Part shown: piece after piece, positions 1 through 7,022 of the stretch
Position numbering within the stretch: position 1 is the stretch's first letter
How the letters are laid out: every line of letters begins with the position of its first letter
Assembly: GCA_937928455.1 (NCBI GenBank)
Contig: CALFUG010000117.1
Location: 1-10,234, forward strand
Length of the DNA: 10,234 nt
Reading direction: 5' to 3'
Origin: an uncultured Clostridia bacterium
GTDB taxonomy: Bacteria > Bacillota > Clostridia > Peptostreptococcales > Anaerovoracaceae
Program-made: the position numbers and the translations under genes
Notes under the pieces: generated by a model
What the model saw: only the letters and a program-made list of their open reading frames with translations
Databases searched by the model: none
What the model was told of the DNA's origin: nothing

Positions 1-749
1 TAATGCATTTCCCCCGTATATTCACCCACTACCTGGGAACAGGAAACACCCCGCATCAGTTCCTGCATAATATGATCCGATATCATCTTCTTGTTGTCCG
101 TAATGATTTCCAATTTCACCAACTTGGTTTCAAATCCAAACATAACATAGTCAATGGTCTTGGCAAAGATAACTTGGGTCACCAAGGCATACAACGCAAT
201 ATTTCTTCCGAAAACAAAAGCAGACCCGATAATAATGATACCATCAATCACCAACAAAATCTGACTGAGAGGCAGATGTGGGAACAGATGCTTTTTCATT
301 ATTTTCGCGATGGCATCGGTACCACAAAAGCTATATCCTCGCCAGAATACCAATCCTGAACATATTCCGCCAAACACCCCGCAGAAAATGGCGGCCAAAA
401 TAACGTCGTTCTCTTCCAGCAGTTCAAAGGGGAATTTCTCAAAAACAAAAATGACAGCAGGATAAAGTATGGTCAAAAACAAAATCTTTCGAACTTCCCG
501 AAACCCTAGAAAAATGCCCACTAAAACAATGATGACTAGTGAGCCGGCATAATAAATGACGCTGAAATCCAAAGGGGTGTACACTTGAATCACTCGGGCA
601 ATTCCTGTCAAACCGCCGCTAGTCAACCCATTGGGAATCATCACCGCTTGCAAGGAAAAAGCGCCAATGGCACAAGAAAGCAAAGCGACCAAAACATCGG
701 TTACCAATATTTTTACCTTCTCCTTCGAGGGCTTTGGAATCCTCTTCAT
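1..749 (-). CDS. YitT family membrane protein (3' end cut by window edge)
   Basis: Partial integral membrane protein; 249 residues are visible and no stop is reached at the left edge. Hydrophobic segments lie at about residues 14-36, 63-81, 88-105, 117-134 and 163-198. A soluble C-terminal part starts near residue 209 (KLVKLEIITDNKK) and contains RGVSCSQVVGEYTGE, matching the DUF2179 domain that ends YitT proteins. The family's FRxGxSxGGTD-type motif appears as WRGYSFCGTDAIA (residues 136-148), with Cys where Gly is usual. Family members are about 280-290 residues, so some 35-40 are missing. The ATG at 749 has a TAAGGAG site at 761-767, 11 bases upstream. The start overlaps the stop of the methyltransferase gene as ATGA, which suggests translational coupling. 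YitT proteins are thought to be transporters or membrane regulators, but their substrate is not established and the context does not reveal one. Confidence 0.88.
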   Translation of the reverse strand, partial: MKRIPKPSKEKVKILVTDVLVALLSCAIGAFSLQAVMIPNGLTSGGLTGIARVIQVYTPLDFSVIYYAGSLVIIVLVGIFLGFREVRKILFLTILYPAVIFVFEKFPFELLEENDVILAAIFCGVFGGICSGLVFWRGYSFCGTDAIAKIMKKHLFPHLPLSQILLVIDGIIIIGSAFVFGRNIALYALVTQVIFAKTIDYVMFGFETKLVKLEIITDNKKMISDHIMQELMRGVSCSQVVGEYTGEMH

Positions 750-2110
750 TGTATTCTATACTCCTTACAAAACGTATTCCCCAACAGATCCCCACCCATG
801 ATGTGAATCCGGTGAAATTCCGACGCAAAAGATTCAAAATTTACTTCCATTTTTTTGCCTTTTCGGGCAAATACTTGATGGCTCCTATGGGTGATACCAT
901 CATAGTTTAAATCCACGCTCCAATATGCCAGCAAAGAAAGCGGGTCCTTCTCCAACGCCTTCCGGAGAACCTCCCGGCTTTTTTCGTCCACCGGTATCTT
1001 ATGGAAATCCAAGCGGTAATCCACACACTGAATTTTTAGTACTTTTTGAAGCGCAATGTCCGAAGGTTGCACCTGAACATGAAAAATGCCTTCTCCCAAT
1101 TCATGTTCCCGTCGATGTTGTTCCCTTAAATATCGAAAGGAAGCATCCAAATCCGCCAACCGGGGAATCATGTGATTTACCGCTATTTCTTCCGAGTCAC
1201 AGAGAAGGAATCGCCGCCCTAATTTCACCGCAGAAGCCCCAAAGGAACCGGACCCGGCAAAAAAATCGGCGCATAAGTCTCCTGGCTTGCTACAGCTTTC
1301 TATAATGCGATTCATCAGCGCCTCCGGCTTTTGGGTGGCATATCCGGTTCGCTCACCGGAAGTTCTCCCCACCATGTCAATGGGCCAAACATCCTTTTGA
1401 TTCACCAGGGTATACCATCCCGTCTCATCCCTATATTCCTTCACTCCCTTGAATCGATAGGGACGATACCCGCGATTATATGATTTTTCTTTTTGTGGTT
1501 CGAAAAAATAGTCCTTTGTTTTCCCGTAAAACAGCAACGTATCGTGTTTTCTGCTAAATCGACGTTGGGTGCTGCCGCCGGATTTGTACTGCCAGATTAC
1601 TTCGTTGACAAATACATCCTCTCCAAAGATTTCATCCAGCATAATCTTCCCATAATGCACAGCGTGCCAATCCATATGGACCCACAAAGATCCCTTGGGA
1701 GACAGGAGCTCTTTGATGAGGAGGAATCGTAGTGCCAGCATTTCCAGATACGAACTCATCCCATCTTCCCAGGAATCCCGATATGCTTCTCTCCTAAGAC
1801 TCGTTGATGGATTCTTGTCGGACTCCAATCTCACCACTGCATCGTAATTGGACTTGGAGTAAAAGGGAGGATCTACATAGACCAAATCCACCTTTTCTCC
1901 ATACCCATTTTCCAGCAGCTCTGTAATATAAACCAGGTTATCCCCCCAAACCACCTGGTTTTCCATGTTTTCTTCCTTCGCCCCTCCGGAATGAACCATC
2001 GCCTCTAAAAACCGACAGGATTGATGCGGATTCTCCAAAGACTGCAAAATTTGATCCGCAGCTTTTCTGGCCTCTTCTAAAATTGTGGGAAGTTCTTGCA
2101 AAATCCTCAT
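746..2110 (-). CDS. Site-specific DNA methyltransferase (adenine-N6/cytosine-N4 type, class beta), apparently solitary
   Basis: A 454-residue S-adenosylmethionine-dependent DNA amino-methyltransferase. Motif IV is DPPF (residues 80-83, in VYVDPPFYSKSNYD). The TGYATQKPEALM block is at 255-266 and the SAM-binding motif I, DFFAGSGSFG, at 282-291. The order IV, target recognition region, then I is that of class beta enzymes (Type III Mod and M.HinfI-like). Residues 1-48 form a charged helical N-terminal extension; residues from about 335 to 454 form an extra C-terminal domain of unknown role. It starts 9 bases after the nupQ-like stop with only a weak GAAAG-like site, so translation may be coupled. 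An internal ATG at 1966 has a better AAGGAAG site (1972-1978) and is an alternative start. No restriction subunit is present in the window. The acceptor base and recognition sequence cannot be read from sequence. The methyltransferase assignment is firm; the biological role is open. Confidence 0.9.
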   Translation of the reverse strand: MRILQELPTILEEARKAADQILQSLENPHQSCRFLEAMVHSGGAKEENMENQVVWGDNLVYITELLENGYGEKVDLVYVDPPFYSKSNYDAVVRLESDKNPSTSLRREAYRDSWEDGMSSYLEMLALRFLLIKELLSPKGSLWVHMDWHAVHYGKIMLDEIFGEDVFVNEVIWQYKSGGSTQRRFSRKHDTLLFYGKTKDYFFEPQKEKSYNRGYRPYRFKGVKEYRDETGWYTLVNQKDVWPIDMVGRTSGERTGYATQKPEALMNRIIESCSKPGDLCADFFAGSGSFGASAVKLGRRFLLCDSEEIAVNHMIPRLADLDASFRYLREQHRREHELGEGIFHVQVQPSDIALQKVLKIQCVDYRLDFHKIPVDEKSREVLRKALEKDPLSLLAYWSVDLNYDGITHRSHQVFARKGKKMEVNFESFASEFHRIHIMGGDLLGNTFCKEYRIQ

Positions 2111-2119
2111 TCTTTCACA

Positions 2120-3052
2120 CTATGCTTCGTCCTTTTCGTATGGGGTTCCGTCGGCCTTCGGCGCAACCGCCTTGCCCACTACTCCAATGAGTACAATGAT
2201 GGTGGCCACATAAGGAACCATGGCCAGGAATTCGCTGGGCACATTGAGCCCGAAGGACTGGGCCTGTATTTGGATGGCGGAGCATAGCCCAAAGAACAAA
2301 CACGCCCCCAAAGAACCCACGGGATGCCACTTTCCGAACACCATAGCCGCCAGAGCGATAAATCCCTTCCCTGCCACCATTCCTTCCCGGAATAGACCCA
2401 CGGTGCCAATGGAAAGGCAAGCCCCCGCCAATCCGGCCAAAACACCGGAAATCAGCACACAGGTCCAACGGGTCTTGTATACCCCAATTCCCACAGTATC
2501 CGCCGCTTTGGGATGTTCGCCCACCGCTCTCACGTGAAGGCCCCAGGGGGTTTTCCAAAGAACATAGTAGGTGACAAATACCAATATAAATGCCAAATAT
2601 ACGAAAGGGGTAAATTGCTTGAACAAATCTCCAATTAATGGAATTCCTTCTAATACTCGAAGAGGGTTACTGGTCAACATATCCGGACAGATGGGAGTAG
2701 ACCCCGATCGATGCCAAATTAACTCCAGGAAAAATGCTGTCAATGCAGCGGCCAATAAGTTAATGGCCGTTCCTGCAATGATTTGATTCCCCTTCAGATT
2801 AATGGAAATAACCGCCAACAACGAAGCGGCCACCACGCCAAATATCATAGATGCCAAGACACCAATCCAAGCATTCCCCGTAAGATGCGTAAACCATACG
2901 GCAAAGAATGCACCGAAAATCATAATACCTTCCAATCCGATGTTAACCACACCGGACCGTTCCGAAAAAACACCGCCCAAAGCAGCAAGCAGCAGTGGAG
3001 TTGCCAGTCGAATGGCCGAAGCAATGACGGCCAATGCAATCATCGAATTCAT
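2120..3052 (-). CDS. Nucleoside ABC transporter permease (NupQ/YufQ-like)
   Basis: A 310-residue polytopic membrane permease of the BPD_transp_2 (branched-chain amino acid/ribose/BMP) type, one half of the membrane channel of a BMP-family nucleoside importer. Near the N-terminus the conserved block SERSGVVNIGLEGIMIFGAF (about residues 30-49) marks the second permease of such systems. Later conserved stretches are HLTGNAWIGV, VRAVGEHPKAADTVGI (the cytoplasmic coupling loop contacting the ATPase) and GMVAGKGFIALAAMVFGKWHP. Length is normal for the family. The ATG at 3052 directly follows the stop of the upstream permease gene (TAA then ATG with no gap), and its ribosome binding site (GGGGGTGG) lies inside that gene, so the two are translated together. 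The C-terminal tail is short and charged (PYEKDEA). The substrate class is inferred from family and from the adjacent binding protein. Confidence 0.93.
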   Translation of the reverse strand: MNSMIALAVIASAIRLATPLLLAALGGVFSERSGVVNIGLEGIMIFGAFFAVWFTHLTGNAWIGVLASMIFGVVAASLLAVISINLKGNQIIAGTAINLLAAALTAFFLELIWHRSGSTPICPDMLTSNPLRVLEGIPLIGDLFKQFTPFVYLAFILVFVTYYVLWKTPWGLHVRAVGEHPKAADTVGIGVYKTRWTCVLISGVLAGLAGACLSIGTVGLFREGMVAGKGFIALAAMVFGKWHPVGSLGACLFFGLCSAIQIQAQSFGLNVPSEFLAMVPYVATIIVLIGVVGKAVAPKADGTPYEKDEA

Positions 3053-4192
3053 TTACTCCACCCCCTTTCCGGCAGTATCCATAACAGGGCCGCCCTGAAC
3101 AGGTCCATTTTTCTTCATTTTTCTCTTTTCATATCGAGTGCTGGCATATTTCAGCAGTAGGGCTCCGGCTACAAACACCAAAATAACCGCGGAAATAATT
3201 GCCGTAATCTCTTTGGGGATTCCCGCCAGTTGCATTTGCCGGGAGCCGTTATCTAATATTCCAAACAGGATGGCAGCCGGGATACAGCCCAGAGGATGAC
3301 TCAACCCCACCAGGGCCACCGATAAACCGGTAAATCCATATCCAGGGAGTTCCGTGGATTGGTTCACCATGTAGACCAATCCCAATATCTGAATGGAACC
3401 TGCCAAACCCGCCAAGCCTCCGGATATAAACATGGCTAAAAAGGTGTTCTTCGCACTACTGATACCGCCATACTCCGCCGCCTGGTAGTTCAACCCCACT
3501 CCACGAATTTCGTAACCCAGAGTGGTTTTAAAGAGTATAAACCACATCAATACCGCCACCCCCAGTGCAATAAAGATACCGGTATGTACACTGGAAAATC
3601 CAAAGGCAGGTACCATGCTGCTGAGTTTTCCCAGTCGCGCCACTTCCGGCACCACTACCGTATGACCGGAAGGGGCATCCCCCAGAATGTTAGATGGGTT
3701 CAAAACGGTTCTCACCAAATAGTTGGAAAGATATAAGGCGGTCCAGTTCAGCATAATGGTGGTGATAACCTCATTGATTCCCATTTTTGCTTTTAAAATT
3801 CCCGCAATGCCTCCCCAGACTCCTCCTGCCAGAATCCCAATTACCAATAGGAAAGGAACCAGAATGAAATGAGGCATCCATTGAAAATACCATGCCGCCG
3901 CTACGGTGGAAATGGCCGCCATTACATATTGACCTTCCCCTCCGATATTGAACAGTCCGCATCGAAACCCGATGGCCGCTGCCAGCCCGGTCAACAGAAT
4001 GGGTGTTACCTTGTATAATGTTTCCCCGATACTGGGGATGGATGCCAAACTTCCTTTAAACAAAGCCACATATGCGGTAATCGGGTTGCTGCCAGCTGCC
4101 AAAATACATATGGCACCCACAATAAATCCTACCAACACGGCAATCAGCGGGAGTTTGAGAACGGACCAGGCATTAAGCAGTCGTTGCTTCAT
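3053..4192 (-). CDS. Nucleoside ABC transporter permease (NupP/YufP-like)
   Basis: A 379-residue membrane permease, the first of the two channel subunits of the BMP-type importer. A hydrophobic N-terminal anchor (LPLIAVLVGFIVGAICILAA) is followed by SNPITAYVALFKGSL and then the family hallmark GFRCGLFNIGGEGQYVMAA (about residues 74-93, usual form FNIGAEGQ). The coupling loop is GYEIRGVGLNYQAAEYGGIS, and the GFTGLSVALVGLSHPLG segment near the C-terminal side is also typical. It ends in a basic and polar tail (YEKRKMKKNGPVQGG). The ATG at 4192 overlaps the ATPase gene by 20 bp; a GGGGGAAGG purine-rich site precedes it. Its heteromeric partner is the permease that follows immediately. Assignment to the pair is firm; nucleoside specificity is inferred from the family (Bacillus NupNOPQ, streptococcal homologues). 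Confidence 0.93.
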   Translation of the reverse strand: MKQRLLNAWSVLKLPLIAVLVGFIVGAICILAAGSNPITAYVALFKGSLASIPSIGETLYKVTPILLTGLAAAIGFRCGLFNIGGEGQYVMAAISTVAAAWYFQWMPHFILVPFLLVIGILAGGVWGGIAGILKAKMGINEVITTIMLNWTALYLSNYLVRTVLNPSNILGDAPSGHTVVVPEVARLGKLSSMVPAFGFSSVHTGIFIALGVAVLMWFILFKTTLGYEIRGVGLNYQAAEYGGISSAKNTFLAMFISGGLAGLAGSIQILGLVYMVNQSTELPGYGFTGLSVALVGLSHPLGCIPAAILFGILDNGSRQMQLAGIPKEITAIISAVILVFVAGALLLKYASTRYEKRKMKKNGPVQGGPVMDTAGKGVE

Positions 4193-5735
4193 TGGACCTT
4201 CCCCCTTCCTTCATGGCTTGTTCCATAGAACCACCGGTCATCATAATTCCTAATTTGCGTTCTGTGGCATCTTTACCGTCTAGTACTCCTACGATTTCTC
4301 CTTGATAAATTACCGCAATCCGATCCGCCAGGTTCATGACTTCATCCAACTCAAGGGAAACCAATAATACCGCCTTATTGTTCTCCCGTTGCTCTAACAA
4401 TCTTTTATGCACAAATTCGATGGCGCCAACATCCAGTCCGCGGGTAGGCTGTGCCGCTATCAATAGCGGGGGATCTTTATAGAATTCCCGGGCGATGATG
4501 GCTTTTTGCTGATTCCCGCCGGAAAGAGAGCCAGCGGCAACATTTTCATTGGGAGTTCTCACATCAAATTCTTCAATCAAGGTTTTTCCATGTTCATGAA
4601 TGGCCTCGTAATTCATCATTCCGTTTTTCGCAAACGGGGGGCAATAATGAAATCCCAGAATCAAATTTTCCGCCAATGTGCTCTGAAGAATCAAACCTCT
4701 TTTATGTCGGTCTTCGGGAATATGCCCCACACCCGCTTCAATGACCTTCCTGGGTCTGGCACCGGTAATATCCGTACCACATAACATCACCTTTCCACTG
4801 GCTGTTTTCGTAAGACCGGTTAATGCCTCCACCAGTTCCTTTTGTCCATTCCCATCCACTCCGGCGACGGCCAATACTTCTCCGGCTCGCACCTGGAAGG
4901 AAACCCCCTTCACCGCATCCAGCTTTCGATGATCTTTCACCACCAGGTTCTCTACGGATAAAATCACATCTCCCGTTTCCTTTTCCCTTTTATCGGAGGT
5001 AAGTTTCACTTCGCGCCCCACCATCATTTCCGCCAATTCATCTACATTGGTGTCTCTTGTGAACAGTGAGTTGACAATTTTCCCTCGCCGGATAACGGTT
5101 ACACGATCGCTCATGCTCAGCACTTCCTTCAGCTTATGGGTAATCAAGATAATGGATTTCCCTTCCTCTGTCAGCTTCCGCAAAATAATCCCCAGCTCAT
5201 CAATCTCCTGGGGCGTCAGCACGGCAGTGGGTTCATCTAAGATTAACACCTCCGCACCTTTATACAGGGCTTTGAGAATTTCAACTCGCTGAGCCAGTCC
5301 CACCGATATGTCTTCAATCAAAGCATTGGGGTCTACCTTCAGTCCAAATTGATCGGAAACCTTCTGAACCCTTTCAACGGCTTCCTCCATGTCCAGCTTC
5401 CAGCCCTTCCACTTGCTTGGCTCGTTTCCTAATATGATGTTTTCTGCGACTGTAAAGTTCTCTACCAACATAAAATGCTGATGAACCATTCCGATTCCCA
5501 GCGCGATGGCCGCATTGGGCCCCTTAATATCTACTTTCTTTCCATGATAGTAGATTTCTCCGGAGGTCTGCTGATATAGTCCGTACAAGATGTTCATCAA
5601 CGTGGTTTTCCCGGCTCCGTTTTCGCCCAAAAGAACATGGATTTCTCCTTTCTCTAAGTCGAAATCCACCCGATCATTGGCAACGGTTCCCGGAAATATC
5701 TTGGTGATGTTTTTCATTTCCACTACTTTTGCCAA
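4173..5735 (-). CDS. Nucleoside ABC transporter, double ATP-binding subunit (NupO/YufO-like)
   Basis: A 520-residue cytoplasmic ATPase with two fused ABC domains that powers the importer. Domain 1 has Walker A GENGAGKTT (residues 37-45), an atypical signature SVGLAQRVEILKAL and Walker B VLILDEPTAVLTP. Domain 2 starts near residue 255 and has a degenerate Walker A (GVDGNGQKEL), a full LSGGNQQKAIIARE signature and IAAQPTRGLDVGA, with Gln replacing the catalytic Glu. This asymmetry, with one competent site, is normal for BMP/ribose-type double ATPases. Start choice: the frame is open to a TTG at 5762, but that codon has no ribosome binding site. AGGAAGGTGG (5744-5753) sits 8 bases before the TTG at 5735, and the protein then begins MAKVVEMKNITKIFPG, as relatives do. 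An ATG at 5717 is a less likely alternative. Its 3' end overlaps the first permease gene by 20 bp. Confidence 0.93.
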   Translation of the reverse strand: MAKVVEMKNITKIFPGTVANDRVDFDLEKGEIHVLLGENGAGKTTLMNILYGLYQQTSGEIYYHGKKVDIKGPNAAIALGIGMVHQHFMLVENFTVAENIILGNEPSKWKGWKLDMEEAVERVQKVSDQFGLKVDPNALIEDISVGLAQRVEILKALYKGAEVLILDEPTAVLTPQEIDELGIILRKLTEEGKSIILITHKLKEVLSMSDRVTVIRRGKIVNSLFTRDTNVDELAEMMVGREVKLTSDKREKETGDVILSVENLVVKDHRKLDAVKGVSFQVRAGEVLAVAGVDGNGQKELVEALTGLTKTASGKVMLCGTDITGARPRKVIEAGVGHIPEDRHKRGLILQSTLAENLILGFHYCPPFAKNGMMNYEAIHEHGKTLIEEFDVRTPNENVAAGSLSGGNQQKAIIAREFYKDPPLLIAAQPTRGLDVGAIEFVHKRLLEQRENNKAVLLVSLELDEVMNLADRIAVIYQGEIVGVLDGKDATERKLGIMMTGGSMEQAMKEGGRSNEATTA

Positions 5736-5743
5736 GCGCGATT

Positions 5744-5753
5744 CCACCTTCCT
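5744..5753 (-). promoter_or_regulatory. Ribosome binding site deciding the ATPase start
   Basis: AGGAAGGTGG on the minus strand, 8 bases before the TTG at 5735. It lies inside the longer open frame that begins with TTG at 5762, which has no such site, so it argues for the shorter protein. Confidence 0.6.
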
Positions 5754-5783
5754 CTCTTCCAAATAATATGATTATGAATATTC

Positions 5784-5834
5784 AAGAATTAAGCTCATTT
5801 ATCACTACTGGCATCATAAACAAGCTTAATTCTT
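5784..5834 (-). repeat. Imperfect inverted repeat (hairpin) upstream of the ATPase gene
   Basis: Perfect 12-bp arms AAGAATTAAGCT (5784-5795) and its reverse complement (5823-5834). After a two-base internal mismatch, five more pairs form (5798-5802 with 5816-5820), leaving a loop of about 13 bases. The stem is AT-rich and no T-tract follows on the minus strand. It lies about 50 bases before the ATPase start, between the binding-protein gene and the rest of the operon, where it could modulate read-through, mRNA decay or translation. Confidence 0.6.
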
Positions 5835-5862
5835 AATCCTTGCCAATTATTCTTTCAGACTC

Positions 5863-5894
5863 ACATAAGGTCAGGCAGAAGCCTGACCTTATGT
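5863..5894 (-). repeat. Perfect 14-bp hairpin after the binding-protein gene
   Basis: Perfect inverted repeat: ACATAAGGTCAGGC at 5863-5876, four-base loop at 5877-5880, and the reverse complement at 5881-5894. It begins 23 bases after the stop codon of the binding-protein gene. No T-run follows on either strand, so it does not look like a standard rho-independent terminator. In ABC operons a stem-loop in this position often protects the upstream mRNA or gives partial termination, so that the binding protein is made in excess over the membrane subunits. That role is inferred here. Confidence 0.75.
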
Positions 5895-5917
5895 ATCGAC
5901 CATTTCGTTCGTTTAAA

Positions 5918-6928
5918 CTATTCTATCGAGAACTCTGCAAATGTGGCGGCATCAAAGGGAACCACGAATTCTCCATCCAGTATTCTTGTCTTCCAAGCAT
6001 CGATTTCTGCGGCTACATCATCGGGAAGATTGCCGGCATTGTCGCCTACGCCAATTCCTTCATCTACAAGGGAGAATACATAGTTTCCACCTTCAAAGGT
6101 ACCACTTACTACACTCTCAATGGCTTTATAGGTGGCATTGTCAACTCGCTTAATCATGGAGCACAGTACGTGTTCCGGGTCCAATGCGGATTGATCCTGG
6201 TCAACACCAATTGCCCAGAAGCCTTGTTCACCCGCTGCCTGGATAACCCCAATACCACAACCGCCGGAAGCATGATAAATCACATCGGCGCCCAACTTAT
6301 TTTGAGCCAACGCGTTCTCTTTTCCAAGAGCCGCATCGCTGAAGGACTGGGTATAGTTTACCAGAACCTGAGCATCCGGATTCACGGCCTGAACACCGGC
6401 CTCAAATCCATATTGGAATTTTTCGATGGTGGGCAACTGAATTCCGCCTACAAAACCGATGATATCCGATTCGCTCAACATAGCGGCTGCCACTCCCACC
6501 AGGAAGGAGCCTTCCTGCTCATTAAAGGTCAAGTTTAACAAGTTCGGACCTTGCGCATCTACAGAGTCAATCAACGCAAAGGCTTGATCCGGATACTGAT
6601 CCACGCCTTGCTGAGTGGCTTCTGCCATCAAGAATCCGTTACATACAATCAAGGCTGCCCCTGCTTCTACCGCCGCCGCGATGTTCGGGAGATAATCGTC
6701 GGAGCTGGCAGACTCAATAACCTGGATTTGAACACCCAGTTCGTCTCTAGCACGTTCAAATCCTGCCCACGCAGAGTCATTGAAGGACTCGTCCCCCAAA
6801 CCACCGGTGTCCGTAATGAGAACCACTAGTGGCCCTTCCTCTACAGCAGGCTCTTCTCCTCCACCGCCACAAGCTACCATGCTCATGACGAGAACCAGAC
6901 AAAGTAAAATCGCTAATACTTTTTTCAT
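5918..6928 (-). CDS. BMP family nucleoside-binding lipoprotein of an ABC importer
   Basis: A 336-residue extracytoplasmic substrate-binding lipoprotein. The signal peptide is MKK plus a hydrophobic stretch ending in the lipobox MVAC, with lipidation at Cys20, followed by a Gly/Glu-rich linker. The mature part has the Bmp fold hallmark ITDTGGLGDESFNDSAWAGF (about residues 39-58). Typical segments follow: NLTFNEQEGSFLVGVAAAM, IGFVGGIQLPTIEKFQYGFEAG, ADVIYHASGGCGIGVIQAA and FWAIGVDQDQS. These match purine-nucleoside receptors such as Treponema PnrA and Bacillus NupN. The mature chain carries about 50 Asp/Glu and only 10 Lys/Arg, unusually acidic. A strong AGGAGG site precedes the ATG at 6928. 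It is the first gene of the importer operon and is separated from the ATPase gene by two hairpins. The exact nucleoside preference cannot be read from sequence. Confidence 0.94.
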   Translation of the reverse strand: MKKVLAILLCLVLVMSMVACGGGGEEPAVEEGPLVVLITDTGGLGDESFNDSAWAGFERARDELGVQIQVIESASSDDYLPNIAAAVEAGAALIVCNGFLMAEATQQGVDQYPDQAFALIDSVDAQGPNLLNLTFNEQEGSFLVGVAAAMLSESDIIGFVGGIQLPTIEKFQYGFEAGVQAVNPDAQVLVNYTQSFSDAALGKENALAQNKLGADVIYHASGGCGIGVIQAAGEQGFWAIGVDQDQSALDPEHVLCSMIKRVDNATYKAIESVVSGTFEGGNYVFSLVDEGIGVGDNAGNLPDDVAAEIDAWKTRILDGEFVVPFDAATFAEFSIE

Positions 6929-6963
6929 TTTGTTCCTCCTCTTACCATATCTGAAGTAATAAT

Positions 6964-7000
6964 ATACTCACATTATAAAGTATCCGCTGTTCAAAATAAA
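6964..7000 (-). promoter_or_regulatory. Probable sigma-A promoter of the importer operon
   Basis: A perfect -10 hexamer TATAAT lies at 6972-6977 on the minus strand. With 17-base spacing the -35 position (6995-7000) reads TTTATT, a weak match; a better-looking TTGAAC at 6989-6994 is only 11 bases away, too close. The -10 lies inside a short inverted repeat, ATACT (6979-6983) and AGTAT (6964-6968), with 10 bases between the arms. Transcription would start near 6965, giving a leader of about 37 bases. A weak -35 plus a dyad over the -10 could mean regulation by a protein, but this is not shown. Confidence 0.5.
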
Positions 7001-7022
7001 GACCTTTCCCAAGTTTTCCCCA

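Noticed and set aside
925..1305. Plus-strand open frame of 126 codons
   Set aside because: It is an antisense shadow of the methyltransferase gene; the product is proline-rich nonsense with no recognisable motif.
5736..5762. TTG at 5762 as the ATPase start
   Set aside because: No ribosome binding site precedes it, and the extra nine residues are not expected in the family.
5863..5894. Reading the perfect hairpin as a rho-independent terminator
   Set aside because: Neither strand has a run of Ts after the stem, and the ATPase gene downstream has no clear promoter of its own.
5840..6538. A 232-codon open frame on the plus strand
   Set aside because: It is antisense to the binding-protein gene, shares its codon register, has no sensible protein features, and spans the intergenic hairpin.
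6929..7022. A purine riboswitch upstream of the importer
   Set aside because: The predicted leader is about 37 bases, too short for a purine aptamer, and no aptamer-like stems are visible.
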